Source: Sphingomonas sp. PP-F2F-G114-C0414 (GTDB lineage: Bacteria; Pseudomonadota; Alphaproteobacteria; Sphingomonadales; Sphingomonadaceae). From it: 64,000 nt of DNA. Below are positions 8,525 to 18,009 of the stretch, piece after piece (position 1 is the stretch's first letter; every line of letters starts with the position of its first letter). Position numbers and translations under genes: made by a program. The stretch spans positions 1 to 64,000 of the forward strand of contig NZ_RCWT01000013.1 of NCBI RefSeq assembly GCF_003688595.1, written 5' to 3'. A model generated the notes under the pieces. The model made no database searches and was not told the DNA's origin. It saw only the letters and a list, made by a program, of their open reading frames with translations.

Positions 8525-10438
8525 TTGATCCGCAAGCTTCTCGTCGCATCCCTGCTCGCGTCCGCCGCCCCTGCGTTTGCGCAGGTCCCAGCGGGCAACA
8601 CCGCGCCGCAGCCGGTGCCGTTCGTCGACACCATCCCCGACGCGGTCGACATGCCCTATCCGGGCACGCTGCTGCTCGACGTCGATGCGACCGATACCGA
8701 GCGCGGCATCTTCCGCATCAAGCAGACCATTCCGGTCGCCAAGTCTGGGCCGATGGCGTTGCTTTATCCGAAGTGGCTGCCCGGTGCGCATTCCCCGCGC
8801 GGCGAGATCGAGAAGCTCGCCGGCCTCGTGATCCGCGCCAACGGCAAGATCGTCCCCTGGACGCGCGATCCGGTCGACGTCTTCGCGTTCCACATCGACG
8901 TCCCGACCGGCGCGAAGACGCTGGTCGCCGAATTCCAGTTCGTCTCCGCGACCAAGGGCGACCAGGGCCGCGTGGTGATGACGCCGACGATGGTCAGCCT
9001 CGAGCCCAATCTCGTCAGCCTGTACCCCGCAGGCTATTTCACGCGCCAGATCCCGATCAAGATGACCGTCACCTACCCGACCGGCTGGACCGCCGCGGGT
9101 GCGGTGCCCGCCAAGGTCTCGGGCTCCACCTACAGCTACGACACGACCAACTACGAGATCCTGGTCGATTCGCCGACCCTGGCGGGCAAGTACGGCAAGG
9201 TCTGGCCGCTCAGCCCTAAGGTCGATCTCGACGTCTTCGCCGACAGCCCCGACCAGCTCGCCGCCAAGCCCGACCAGATCGACGCGCACAAGCGCCTCGT
9301 CGACCAGGCCGCCAAGACCTTCGGCGCGCAGCATTACGATCATTACCACTTCCTGCTGTCGATCAGCGATCTGCTCGGCGGGATCGGCCTTGAGCATCAT
9401 CGCAGTTCCGAGAACGGCGTGAAGCCGGGCTATTTCACGGAGTGGGACACGACCTCCGCTGCGCGGAATCTGCTTCCGCACGAGTTCACGCATAGCTGGG
9501 ACGGCAAGTTCCGCCGCGGCGCCGACCTGTGGACCCCAGACTTCCGCACGCCGATGCGCGATTCGCTGCTGTGGGTGTACGAAGGCCAGACGCAGTTCTG
9601 GGGCTATGTGCTCCAGGCGCGCTCGGGGCTGGTCAGCAAGCAGGACACGCTCGACGGCTATGCCGCGATCCTGAGCATTTACGACAGCGCGAAGGGTCGC
9701 GAATGGCGCCCGCTGATCGACACCACCAATGATCCGGTGATCTCGGCCCGCAAGCCGAAGGGCTGGACCAGCTGGCAGCGCTCGGAGGACTATTACAACG
9801 AAGGCCTGATGGTCTGGATGGAGGTCGACGCGATGCTCCGCCAGAAGTCGAACGGCACCAAGTCGATCGACGATTTCGCAAAAGCCTTCTTCGGCGTCCG
9901 CGACGGCGATTACGGCGAGCTGACCTACACCTTCGCCGACGTCGCGAAGACGCTCAACGGTATCGTCCCCTATGACTGGGCGACGTTCCTCAACACCCGC
10001 CTGACCGAAACCGGCAAGCCCGCCCCCATCAACGGCTTCGCGATGAACGGCTACAAGCTGGTCTACGGCCCCGAGCAGAGCCCGTATCTTAAGCAGGTCG
10101 AGAAGACCCGCGGCACCGATGTCAGCTATTCGCTTGGGCTGGTGATCAACAAGGAGGGCGTGGTCACCTCGTCGATCTGGGACAGCCCGGCGTTCAAGGC
10201 TGGCCTCGACGTCGGCACCGAAATCGAGGCGGTCAACAGCGAGGCGTATTCGTCAGACCGGATCAAGGCGGCGATCCTCGCGGCGCGGGGAACGAAGGCA
10301 CCGATTCGCCTGACGGTGAAGAACAACGACCGATTCCGGGACATCACGCTCGATTACCATGACGGGCCGCGCTATCCGCGCCTCCAGAAGGTCGGTACAG
10401 GGGAAGGCGGGCTCGACAAGCTGCTGACGCCGCGTTGA
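8525..10438 (+). CDS. M61-family (glycyl aminopeptidase-like) metallopeptidase with PDZ domain, secreted
   Basis: A 637-residue exported zinc peptidase. The start appears to be TTG 8525, preceded by GGAAGG, giving a clear signal peptide (IRKLLVASLLASAAPAFA, cleavage near residue 20). The M61 N-terminal beta domain is followed by the zinc site HEFTH (about residue 320) and a downstream glutamate in LLWVYEGQTQFWG. The C-terminal 120 residues look like a PDZ domain (GLVINKEGVVTSSIWDSPAF then AGLDVGTEI). M61 enzymes remove N-terminal Gly or Ala or act as broad periplasmic peptidases; the substrate here is unknown. ppa follows 74 bp downstream. Confidence 0.9.
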   Translation: MIRKLLVASLLASAAPAFAQVPAGNTAPQPVPFVDTIPDAVDMPYPGTLLLDVDATDTERGIFRIKQTIPVAKSGPMALLYPKWLPGAHSPRGEIEKLAGLVIRANGKIVPWTRDPVDVFAFHIDVPTGAKTLVAEFQFVSATKGDQGRVVMTPTMVSLEPNLVSLYPAGYFTRQIPIKMTVTYPTGWTAAGAVPAKVSGSTYSYDTTNYEILVDSPTLAGKYGKVWPLSPKVDLDVFADSPDQLAAKPDQIDAHKRLVDQAAKTFGAQHYDHYHFLLSISDLLGGIGLEHHRSSENGVKPGYFTEWDTTSAARNLLPHEFTHSWDGKFRRGADLWTPDFRTPMRDSLLWVYEGQTQFWGYVLQARSGLVSKQDTLDGYAAILSIYDSAKGREWRPLIDTTNDPVISARKPKGWTSWQRSEDYYNEGLMVWMEVDAMLRQKSNGTKSIDDFAKAFFGVRDGDYGELTYTFADVAKTLNGIVPYDWATFLNTRLTETGKPAPINGFAMNGYKLVYGPEQSPYLKQVEKTRGTDVSYSLGLVINKEGVVTSSIWDSPAFKAGLDVGTEIEAVNSEAYSSDRIKAAILAARGTKAPIRLTVKNNDRFRDITLDYHDGPRYPRLQKVGTGEGGLDKLLTPR

Positions 10439-10512
10439 GCCTTTGAAATCTATCGGTGCCGGCGGCTCTCCCTGACGAGAAGCGCCGGCATCGTCATATC
10501 GAAAGGACCGCC

Positions 10513-11091
10513 ATGCGTATCGATCTCATCCCGACCGGCAAGAACCCGCCCGAGGACCTGAACGTCATCATCGAAGTGCCGACCGGCGGCGAGCCCGTGA
10601 AGTACGAGTTCGACAAGGCATCGGGCGCGCTGTTCGTCGATCGCATCCTGCACACGCCGATGCGCTATCCGGCGAACTACGGTTTCGTGCCGCATACGCT
10701 CAGCCCCGATGGCGATCCTTTGGATGCCCTGGTGATTGCGCGCTCGCCGTTCATCCCGGGCTGCGTTGTCCGCGCACGGCCGATCGCGGTGCTGAACCTG
10801 GAAGACGAAGCCGGCGGCGACGAGAAGCTCGTCTGCGTACCGGTCGACGCGGTATTCCCGTATTACGCCAACATCGGCGAGCGCGCCGACATGCCCGAAA
10901 TCGTGTTCGAGCAGATCGAGCACTTCTTCACGCACTACAAGGACCTCGAGAAGACGAAGTGGGTCCGCGTCGGCAAGTGGGGCGACGCCGAGGAAGCCAA
11001 GCGCGTCACGATCGAGGCGGTCGAGCGCTATGAGGCCGAGAAGGCAAAGGGCAAGGAGCCGATGAATTCGGACGACGCCGCAGGGCGCTGA
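10513..11091 (+). CDS. ppa: Inorganic pyrophosphatase
   Basis: Hydrolyses pyrophosphate to two phosphates in the cytoplasm and so drives biosynthetic reactions. The 192-residue protein has the family I signatures: EVPTGGEPVKYEFDK, RYPANYGFVPHTL and the metal-binding DGDPLDALVI motif (about residues 70-80). ATG 10513 follows GAAAGGA. Compared with the usual 175-178 residues it has a charged C-terminal extension of about 15 residues (KGKEPMNSDDAAGR). Confidence 0.96.
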   Translation: MRIDLIPTGKNPPEDLNVIIEVPTGGEPVKYEFDKASGALFVDRILHTPMRYPANYGFVPHTLSPDGDPLDALVIARSPFIPGCVVRARPIAVLNLEDEAGGDEKLVCVPVDAVFPYYANIGERADMPEIVFEQIEHFFTHYKDLEKTKWVRVGKWGDAEEAKRVTIEAVERYEAEKAKGKEPMNSDDAAGR

Positions 11092-11135
11092 TCTGACGTC
11101 TGTCGGTTTACTGCTCCGGGGAGCGTTCTGAATTT

Positions 11136-11242
11136 ACCTCCCCGGCGCAGGCCGGGGCCCAAGTGGAAAGGTCGAAGTAACGGAGGACCATCCGTCGTTA
11201 CCTCTATCTCCCAATTGGGCCCCGGCAGGCGCCGGGCAGGTA
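11136..11242. repeat. Palindromic intergenic element, family A (copy A1)
   Basis: Arms ACCTCCCCGGCGCAGGCCGG and the inverted copy CCCAATTGGGCCCCGGCAGG flank a core containing GAAAGGTCGAAGTAACGGAGG. The element is about 107 bp. It fills the gap between convergent ppa and the GNAT gene. Five further copies are at 20170, 24628, 27959, 43837 and 47470. Confidence 0.8.
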
Positions 11243-11269
11243 CTATCTGACGCAACCGGCTCGGGGCGG

Positions 11270-11752
11270 TTAGATCGACCGCCCCGCCAACCTAACCAAC
11301 GCATCCCCGGACATCCGCTGGATCGTCCATTCCTCCATCCCGACCGCGCCGACCTTCCGATAAAACGCGATCGCGTCGGCATTCCAGTCGAGCACCGACC
11401 ATTCGAACCGCGCACAGCCGCGATCGAGCGCCATGCCGGCCAGATGCGCCAGCAGCGCACCGCCGACCCCCTGCCCGCGCGCGTCCGGTGTCACGTACAG
11501 ATCCTCCAGATACAGCCCACGCTTGCCGGTCCAGGTCGAGAAATTATGGAAGAACAACGCGAACCCGAGGGGGCCTTGCGCGGTCTCTGCGATCACGGCC
11601 TCCGCGGCAGGCCGCTCCCCGAACAGCGCCTCCGCCAGCATCGGCTCGGTCGCCTCGACCGCATCCGACTCGCGCTCGAACGCGGCGAGCTCGCGGACGA
11701 AGCGCAGGATCGTGCCGATATCGGCAGCGGTGGCGGAACGGATGACGGTCAT
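11270..11752 (-). CDS. GNAT family N-acetyltransferase
   Basis: A 160-residue cytoplasmic acetyltransferase of the GNAT fold. The acetyl-CoA-binding motif A is clear (LYVTPDARGQGVGGALLAHL, about residues 88-107), preceded by a beta-strand LYLEDLYV. A short N-terminal IRSATAADIGTILRF segment is typical of the diamine/protein acetyltransferase branch of the family. The start codon overlaps the stop of the upstream EamA permease by 4 bp (ATGA), implying one transcript and translational coupling. The substrate cannot be told from sequence. Confidence 0.9.
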   Translation of the reverse strand: MTVIRSATAADIGTILRFVRELAAFERESDAVEATEPMLAEALFGERPAAEAVIAETAQGPLGFALFFHNFSTWTGKRGLYLEDLYVTPDARGQGVGGALLAHLAGMALDRGCARFEWSVLDWNADAIAFYRKVGAVGMEEWTIQRMSGDALVRLAGRSI

Positions 11753-12648
11753 GCACTGGCCTCGATCGATGTCTGCGCGATGTCACGCCGCCGCGCCGCG
11801 TACAGGCACGCGACGACGATGATCGCCGCGCCCGCCAGCGTGAACGCCGATACCCGCTCGCCGAACACCAGGAAACCCAGCACCGCCGCGTAGACGAACG
11901 AGGTATATTCGGTGGTCGCAAGAAACCCGGTATCGCCGTGCGCATAGGCCCAGCCGAGCAGCCACAACGACGCGGTCGCCAGCCCGGCGGCGAGTATGAG
12001 CTTGGGCCATTGCGCCGCCTCGGGCACCACAGCCAACCAGGGCGCAGCGAACGCCAACGTCGCGGTGATGACGAGCGCCTGGAAGAACGCGATCTCCCCC
12101 GGCCGCGCCGCCTGGCTCTGCAGCCGCGCGATCACCAGGTTCACGGCATACAATACCGCCGAACCGAGGATCGCGAGCGTCCCATGGAACGTCTCGGGTC
12201 CAGGCACCTCGCGCCCCTGCCCGATCATCACGACCACCACGCCACCGAGCGCGGCGATCGATGCGACGAACGTCTTCCACCCGACGCGCTCGCCCAGCGT
12301 CACCGCGGCGAGCAACAGCGCGAGGATCGGCGCGATGTAGGTCAGCGAAATCGCCTGCGCCATCGGGACGCGTGCGAGCCCCCAGAAGAACAGCACCGCC
12401 ATCGCGGTGGTCACCAACCCGCGCGCCAGATGCAGCTTCAACGCGCGCCCGCTCGGCCGCCCGCTGTTCCCGAGCTTCCACGCGACCGCGCCGAGCCCGA
12501 CGCTGATCATCTGCCGCCACAGCAGCGCGTTATAGACGCCGATCGCGAGGACCAGCGACTTCATCACCGCATCCATCATGGAGAACAGGCCAATGCCGAA
12601 CGCGGCAATTGCGAAGGCCAGAGCGGGAGAAACTGTGCGTGCCGTCAT
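11749..12648 (-). CDS. EamA (DMT superfamily) permease
   Basis: About 299 residues with ten predicted TM helices in two EamA repeats, an inner-membrane metabolite or drug exporter. Features include the N-terminal FGIGLFSMMDAVMKSLV helix, YIAPILALLLAAVTLGERVG at the end of repeat 1 and YTSFVYAAVLGFLVFGERVS in repeat 2, both carrying the family GE(R/x)V motif. ATG 12648 is preferred over the in-frame TTG at 12654. It is coupled by a 4-bp overlap to a GNAT acetyltransferase, so the pair may modify and export one small molecule (inference). Confidence 0.88.
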   Translation of the reverse strand: MTARTVSPALAFAIAAFGIGLFSMMDAVMKSLVLAIGVYNALLWRQMISVGLGAVAWKLGNSGRPSGRALKLHLARGLVTTAMAVLFFWGLARVPMAQAISLTYIAPILALLLAAVTLGERVGWKTFVASIAALGGVVVVMIGQGREVPGPETFHGTLAILGSAVLYAVNLVIARLQSQAARPGEIAFFQALVITATLAFAAPWLAVVPEAAQWPKLILAAGLATASLWLLGWAYAHGDTGFLATTEYTSFVYAAVLGFLVFGERVSAFTLAGAAIIVVACLYAARRRDIAQTSIEASA

Positions 12649-12688
12649 TGACAACGGCCGGCTCCGAACATGACCGGCCGCAGCAAGG

Positions 12689-13255
12689 TCAACGCCCCAT
12701 CAGGCGGTTCCACAAGCCGGTTTGTCGCCTTTGCCCTCCAGCCTCTACGACTGTGAAGGCCGGCTCAATCCCGTCTAGCTCTGTTAGATCATGCTTAAAT
12801 CCGCAGATCGAGCGAGCGACCTCAAGCGGAATATCAAATATAAAATCTACATCCGTCGCGTGCGCCTGCTTTGCTCGCAAATCGGCGATCATAGCCGAAG
12901 CCTGGAACGGAAGGTTGCCTTCAATAACTAAGTGATCGAGGATCTTGTTCCCCTCGTGATGCAAACGCCAGCGCGAAGTTCTGTTTTCGAACATAACAGC
13001 AGTCGAGTGCATGCATGTTTCGTTGACGCATACCGCCAGCACGGGCCCGTGCTGCGACAATAGAGCCGCCGTCTCGTCACTGGCAAAGGCTTCGTCATTG
13101 GACCATAACACAGTCCAGCCGGTCGCAAGTTCGGCGATAGAAAATAGCGACTCGTTCGCTTCATCAGGCACTCCGGTATCCCGAAATCCGAAATGCGCCA
13201 GCAACGCATCCGAGTTCACGCCGCTTACCGCCATCCAAGAAACCCGAAAGCCCAT
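12689..13255 (-). CDS. Hypothetical protein, compositionally atypical
   Basis: A 188-residue soluble protein that I do not recognise. It has no signal peptide, TM segment or metal motif. It contains a Trp-rich patch (LATGWTVLWSNDEAFASDETAALL, given here only in part) and two Cys in VCVNETCMHS. Its DNA is visibly less GC-rich than the flanks (many A/T third positions, for example around 12780-12860). Its start overlaps the ispG stop by one base (TAATG), so it is translated from the ispG message. Composition suggests recent acquisition, but the tight junction suggests stable residence. Confidence 0.6.
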   Translation of the reverse strand: MGFRVSWMAVSGVNSDALLAHFGFRDTGVPDEANESLFSIAELATGWTVLWSNDEAFASDETAALLSQHGPVLAVCVNETCMHSTAVMFENRTSRWRLHHEGNKILDHLVIEGNLPFQASAMIADLRAKQAHATDVDFIFDIPLEVARSICGFKHDLTELDGIEPAFTVVEAGGQRRQTGLWNRLMGR

Positions 13256-14391
13256 TATTCCGCGGCCACAGGCACCAACGCAGCCATCGCTTCGTCCGCT
13301 GCGTCGATCTCGGCCGCTTTCGCCTCGACCAGCCGGACGATGTGGTCGACCATGTCGGCGTCCTGGACGTGGTGGTCGGTGACGCCCGACAGATACACCA
13401 TGTGCTTGCCGTTGCCGCCGCCTGTGATGCCGATGTCGGTCTCGCGCGCTTCACCGGGCCCGTTCACCACGCAGCCGAGCACCGACAACGACATCGGCGT
13501 GCGGATGTGCTGCAACCGCTCCTCCAGCGCCTGCACGGTGCGGATCACGTCGAACCCCTGGCGTGCGCATGACGGGCACGACACGACGCGGACGCCGCGG
13601 TTACGGATGCCAAGCGCCTTCAGGATCTCGAAGCCGACGCGGACTTCCTCTTCGGGCTCGGCGGAGAGCGACACGCGGATCGTGTCGCCGATGCCGTACC
13701 AGAGCAAACTCCCCATCCCGATCGCTGACTTGACCGTGCCGCCGACGAACCCGCCCGCCTCGGTGATGCCGAGATGCAGCGGGCAATCGACCTGCTCCGC
13801 AAGCTGCTGGTACGCCGCCACCGCGAGGAACAGGTCGGAGGCCTTCACCGCGACCTTGAACTCGTGAAAGTCGTGGTCCTGCAAAAGCTTGATATGATCG
13901 AGCGCCGACTCGACCAGCGCATCGGGGCAAGGCTCGCCGTATTTCTCGAGCAGATGCCGCTCGAGCGAGCCGCCGTTGACGCCGATACGGATCGCGCAGC
14001 CGTTGGATTTCGCCGCGTCGACGACTTCCTTCACGCGCGCCGCCGAGCCGATATTGCCCGGGTTGATGCGCAGGCACGCCGCGCCCGCATCGGCGGCTTC
14101 GAGTGCGCGCTTGTAGTGGAAATGGATGTCCGCGACGATCGGCACGCGGCTCGCGCGGACGATCTGCTTCAGCGCGGCGGTCGACTCGACGTCGGGGCAG
14201 CTGACGCGGATAATGTCGACGCCCGCGTCCTCGCAGCGGCGGATCTGGTCGACCGTCGCGCGCACGTCGTCGGTCGGTGTGTTGGTCATCGTCTGCACGG
14301 TGACCGGCGCATCGCCGCCGACGGGGACGTTGCCGACCATGATCTGGCGGCTCTTGCGGCGGGTGATATCGCGCCAGGGACGAAGGGACAT
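13255..14391 (-). CDS. ispG: 4-hydroxy-3-methylbut-2-enyl diphosphate synthase (flavodoxin)
   Basis: Penultimate step of the non-mevalonate (MEP) isoprenoid pathway, converting MEcPP to HMBPP with a [4Fe-4S] cluster. The 378-residue protein starts with the conserved [19 protein letters not shown] region. It has the TIM-barrel motif [10 protein letters not shown] and the cluster ligands near the C-terminus: [10 protein letters not shown] (about residue 275) and [11 protein letters not shown] (about 310). The ATG at 14391 lies 115 bp from the divergent DUF1993 gene. An atypical gene overlaps its stop by one base. Confidence 0.95.
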   Translation of the reverse strand: MSLRPWRDITRRKSRQIMVGNVPVGGDAPVTVQTMTNTPTDDVRATVDQIRRCEDAGVDIIRVSCPDVESTAALKQIVRASRVPIVADIHFHYKRALEAADAGAACLRINPGNIGSAARVKEVVDAAKSNGCAIRIGVNGGSLERHLLEKYGEPCPDALVESALDHIKLLQDHDFHEFKVAVKASDLFLAVAAYQQLAEQVDCPLHLGITEAGGFVGGTVKSAIGMGSLLWYGIGDTIRVSLSAEPEEEVRVGFEILKALGIRNRGVRVVSCPSCARQGFDVIRTVQALEERLQHIRTPMSLSVLGCVVNGPGEARETDIGITGGGNGKHMVYLSGVTDHHVQDADMVDHIVRLVEAKAAEIDAADEAMAALVPVAAE

Positions 14392-14506
14392 GGGGATTCC
14401 TCGGGAGTTCGAGGCCTATATAGCGACTTGCGCGCTGGAACGGAACATCGCTGGCCGGAGTAGCGATCGTCGGCCATAGCGGCGCACGGCTTTAGGAGCG
14501 AACGCG

Positions 14507-15028
14507 ATGACCCTGTCCCTGTACGATGCGACGATTCCCTCGAACCTCCAGATTCTGCGTGCGGTCGACGCGCTGCTCGACAAGGCGGAAGCGTTCGCCG
14601 TCGAGAAGGGTATAGAACCCGCGACGCTGATCGATGCGAAGCTCGCCGACGACATGCTGCCGTTCGGCTATCAGGTGAAGGCCTGCGCCGGACATTCGGT
14701 CGGCGGGATCGAAGGCGTCCGCGCCGGCACTTTCGCGCCCGACCGCTCGGCCTGGCCCACCGATTTCGCGGGTCTCCACAAGGTGATGCGCGACGCGATC
14801 ACTACGCTGGAGGGGATCGACCGCGACACCTTCGATGCGCTCGCCGACAACGACACCACGTTCGAGTTCGGCACGTTCGTCATGCCGTTCACCGGTGCGA
14901 ACTTCCTGCTCTCGTTCTCGCAGCCCAATTTCTACTTCCACGCCAGCACCGCCTACGCGATCCTGCGCACGCAGGGCGTGCCGATCGGCAAGCGCGACTT
15001 CATGGGCACGCCGCGCATGAAGGCGTGA
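14507..15028 (+). CDS. DUF1993 family protein
   Basis: A 173-residue cytoplasmic protein of the DUF1993 family, which has a DinB-like helical fold of unknown function. Typical segments are LYDATIPSNLQILRAVDALLDKAE at the start (shown in part), the central CAGHSVGGIEGV, and a C-terminal FYFHASTAYAILRTQGVPIGK. RBS AGGAG lies just upstream of ATG 14507. It is divergent from ispG. Confidence 0.9.
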   Translation: MTLSLYDATIPSNLQILRAVDALLDKAEAFAVEKGIEPATLIDAKLADDMLPFGYQVKACAGHSVGGIEGVRAGTFAPDRSAWPTDFAGLHKVMRDAITTLEGIDRDTFDALADNDTTFEFGTFVMPFTGANFLLSFSQPNFYFHASTAYAILRTQGVPIGKRDFMGTPRMKA

Positions 15029-15096
15029 ACCGGCGGGGGGAACGGCTGAGCCCCCCGACGCTTGCGGCACGGGCCCCCGGCCCGTAGGGCCGCGAG

Positions 15097-16236
15097 ATGA
15101 CGCGGCATTTCGGCATGGACTGGCTGCGGATCGGTGCGTTCGCGCTGCTGATCCTCTACCATATCGGCATGGTCTTCGTGCCGTGGAACTTCCATGTGAA
15201 GTCGCTCCATGTCGAGGACTGGGTGCGATTGCCGATGCTGGCGAGCAACGCATGGCGCCTCACGCTGCTGTTCGTCGTCTCGGGCTATGCCAGCCGCGCG
15301 CTGCTCAACCGGTCGAGCGGCACAGGCGGATTCTTCGCCAACCGCTGTTACCGCCTGCTGGTGCCGCTGCTGTTCGGCATGGCGGTGATCGTCCCGCCGC
15401 AACCCTGGGTCGAGTTGGTCACCAAGCACGCCTATGCCGGCAGCTATCTGACGTTCTGGACCCATGACTATTTCCGCTTCGGCAAGCTTGCCGGGCTGTC
15501 GCTGCCGACCTGGAACCACCTCTGGTTCGTCGTCTATCTCTGGGTCTACACGAGCGTTTTGACGCTCGGGCTGGTCGTCGTTCGCGGCGACTGGCTGCAA
15601 CGCGCGTTCGACTGGGTCTTCGGCAGCTGGGCGGTGCTCGTCCTCCCCGTCGCGTGGCTCGTGTTCGTCCATGCCTGGTGGTTCCAGATGGCCGCGGAAT
15701 CGCAGGCCCTGTTCGGCGACTGGGTCGCGCACGTCACCTATTTCCCTGCCTTCCTGTTCGGCTTCGGCCTCGCCCGCTCCGAGCCCGCAATGGCGGCGAT
15801 CGCGCGCTGGTGGAAGGTCGGCGCGGTTGCCGCGGTGCTCGGTTATATCGCGATCATCGGCGTCGAGCTGGAATGGCCGGGCGACATCGTCGCGCCGCGC
15901 TGGATCTACCCTGGCTACGGCGTCGCCCACGCGCTCGAGCAATGGGGCGCGATCGTCGCGCTGATCGGGATCGCCGAGCGCCACTGGAACCGCGACCATC
16001 GCTGGCGCCGCACGCTGACCGAGGCGGTATTCCCGTTCTACCTGATCCACCAGACGATCATCGTCCTCGTGATGTACGCGCTGCTCCCCGCCGGCCTGCC
16101 GGGCTGGGCGGAGTTCGCGTGCCTGCTCGCCGCGACGACGATCGGCTGCATCGCCTTCTACTGGATCGGCCGCAGCATCGCGCCGCTCCGCCCGCTCATC
16201 GGCCTTCGCGCCCTACCCTCGAAAGACTCAGCATGA
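15097..16236 (+). CDS. Acyltransferase 3 family membrane protein (MdoC/OafB-like)
   Basis: A 379-residue protein with about 10 TM helices of the acyltransferase-3 family, which O-acylates glucans, LPS or exopolysaccharide from the membrane. The family N-terminus is present: MDWLRIGAFALLILYHIGMV, with the conserved His in LYHIGM. TM segments then follow through to AFYWIGRSIAPLRPLIGL. It overlaps the next gene by 4 bp (ATGA at 16233), and that gene overlaps the following one the same way, so the three form a coupled operon despite unrelated functions. The acceptor is unknown. Confidence 0.88.
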   Translation: MTRHFGMDWLRIGAFALLILYHIGMVFVPWNFHVKSLHVEDWVRLPMLASNAWRLTLLFVVSGYASRALLNRSSGTGGFFANRCYRLLVPLLFGMAVIVPPQPWVELVTKHAYAGSYLTFWTHDYFRFGKLAGLSLPTWNHLWFVVYLWVYTSVLTLGLVVVRGDWLQRAFDWVFGSWAVLVLPVAWLVFVHAWWFQMAAESQALFGDWVAHVTYFPAFLFGFGLARSEPAMAAIARWWKVGAVAAVLGYIAIIGVELEWPGDIVAPRWIYPGYGVAHALEQWGAIVALIGIAERHWNRDHRWRRTLTEAVFPFYLIHQTIIVLVMYALLPAGLPGWAEFACLLAATTIGCIAFYWIGRSIAPLRPLIGLRALPSKDSA

Positions 16237-17153
16237 CCTGGACCCTCGTCATTCACGGCGGCGCCGGCAAGCTCGACAGCGAGATGGTCTCGCCCGAGCA
16301 GGATGCGGGCGCGAGAGCCGGCCTGTCTCGTGCGCTCGACACTGGGTCGGCGGTGCTGGCGGACGGCGGTAGCGCGCTGGATGCGGTCGAAGCGGCGGTG
16401 CGCGTGCTGGAGGACGACCCGCACTTCAATTCGGGGCGCGGCGCGGTGTTCACGCACGACGGCACGCTGGAGCTCGACGCCGCGATCATGGACGGCCGGA
16501 CGCGAGCCGCCGGCGCCGTTGCCGGAGCCACCGGCACGCGGAATCCGGTCGGCCTGGCTCGTGCGATCCTCGACGACGGGCGCCACGTCTTCCTCGCCGG
16601 CAAGGGCGCGGATGCGTTCTCGCTCGAACGCGACCTTCCCCAAGCCAATGCGGACTGGTTCGCGACCGACGAACGCCGCCGGCAATTTGCGGAGTTCCAG
16701 GCCGAGGGCGGCGGGTTCGATATCGACATGAAGTACGGCACCGTCGGCGCAGTCGCCTGCGATGCGCACGGCCACGTCGCCGCCGCCACGTCGACCGGCG
16801 GCGTCACCGGCAAGCGCTGGGGCCGGATCGGCGACACGCCCGTAATCGGCGCGGGCACCTTCGCCGACGATCGCGCCTGCGCGGTATCGTGCACGGGCTC
16901 TGGCGAGTTCTTCCTCCGCATCGGCGTCGGCCACGAGATTGCCGCGCGCGTCCGCCTGTCCGGCGAGTCGTTGCAGGTCGCGGCCGACGCGGTGCTTGCC
17001 GAGGTGAAGGCGCTTGGCGGCACCGGCGGGGTGATCGTCGCAGGGCCGGACGGCGCCATGGCCTGGGGCTTCAACACCGTCGGCATGTACCGCGGCACTG
17101 CGTCGTCCGCGGGTAGCCGGACCGTCGCGATCTACGCTAACGAGCCGGCATGA
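16233..17153 (+). CDS. Isoaspartyl peptidase / type 2 L-asparaginase (Ntn hydrolase)
   Basis: A 306-residue autoprocessing N-terminal-nucleophile hydrolase that cleaves beta-aspartyl dipeptides and asparagine. The N-terminal motif WTLVIHGGAGKLD and the cleavage and nucleophile site (DMKYGTVGAVACDAHGHVAA, Thr near residue 170) are present, as are SAGSRTVAIYANEPA-type C-terminal residues. Self-cleavage just before the Thr would give alpha and beta chains. No signal peptide is seen. ATG 16233 overlaps the acyltransferase stop, and its own stop overlaps the nuclease start. Confidence 0.9.
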   Translation: MTWTLVIHGGAGKLDSEMVSPEQDAGARAGLSRALDTGSAVLADGGSALDAVEAAVRVLEDDPHFNSGRGAVFTHDGTLELDAAIMDGRTRAAGAVAGATGTRNPVGLARAILDDGRHVFLAGKGADAFSLERDLPQANADWFATDERRRQFAEFQAEGGGFDIDMKYGTVGAVACDAHGHVAAATSTGGVTGKRWGRIGDTPVIGAGTFADDRACAVSCTGSGEFFLRIGVGHEIAARVRLSGESLQVAADAVLAEVKALGGTGGVIVAGPDGAMAWGFNTVGMYRGTASSAGSRTVAIYANEPA

Positions 17154-18001
17154 AGCGCTATTTCCTCGCTGCGATCGCCTCGCTCGGCCTCGCCTCCCCC
17201 GCCACCGCGTTCTGGGAGTATGGCCACCAGACCGTCGCGCAGATCGCCTATGCCAACGTCACGCCGAAGACCAAGGCCGCGATCCGCCGGTTGCTCGCGC
17301 AACAAGCTTTGCTCGAAACGCCCGAATGTCCCGCGGGGACGATCGAGCAGGCGAGCGTCTGGGCGGACTGCATCAAGCCACTCAAGACCGCCGACGGCAA
17401 ATCGCGCTTCGGGTTCGCGTATAACTGGCATTTCCAGGACGCCGACGTCTGCGCGCCGTTCGACGTGACCGAGTCGTGCAAAGACGGCAATTGCGTCTCG
17501 GTCCAGATCGACCGCGACGTGAAACTGCTCCGTGACCGCGCCACTTTGCCGAAGGACCGCGTCCAGGCGCTGGCGTTCCTGATCCACTTCGTCGGCGATC
17601 TGCATCAGCCGCTCCATGCGGGCGATCGGCATGACAAGGGTGGCAACGACGTGAAGGCGGATTACGGGATCTATGGTCCGGCGCGGTTCAATCTGCATTC
17701 GATCTGGGACGGCCCGCTCGCTGAGCGCGCGATCTCGACGCCGCCCTCGCTGGTAAGACGGTATCCGGCGGCTGAGCGCGCCAAGATTGGGGCTGGGACC
17801 GTTACCGACTGGAGCCATGAATCCTGGGAAGCCGCGCATACGGCGTATGCGGCGGCGCTTGGCGGCGACGCGTGCGGTACAGTGCCGGCGCGGGTGAAGA
17901 TGGACGATGCGACGATCGCCAAGATGGTGCCGGTGTCGCGCGAGGAAGTGCGCCGCGGGGGGATCCGCCTGGCGAAACTGCTCGACAAGGCGCTGGGGTA
18001 A
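17150..18001 (+). CDS. S1/P1-type nuclease, secreted
   Basis: A 283-residue exported zinc nuclease that degrades single-stranded DNA and RNA. The signal peptide (KRYFLAAIASLGLASPATA) would be cut to leave FWEYGHQTVAQIA. The near-N-terminal Trp and the following His are zinc ligands in this family. The second conserved zinc cluster is plain: FLIHFVGDLHQPLHAGDRHD with KGGND (about residues 140-165). It lacks extra C-terminal domains. It is the third gene of the coupled acyltransferase-peptidase-nuclease operon. Confidence 0.92.
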   Translation: MKRYFLAAIASLGLASPATAFWEYGHQTVAQIAYANVTPKTKAAIRRLLAQQALLETPECPAGTIEQASVWADCIKPLKTADGKSRFGFAYNWHFQDADVCAPFDVTESCKDGNCVSVQIDRDVKLLRDRATLPKDRVQALAFLIHFVGDLHQPLHAGDRHDKGGNDVKADYGIYGPARFNLHSIWDGPLAERAISTPPSLVRRYPAAERAKIGAGTVTDWSHESWEAAHTAYAAALGGDACGTVPARVKMDDATIAKMVPVSREEVRRGGIRLAKLLDKALG

Positions 18002-18009
18002 ACCACTTA

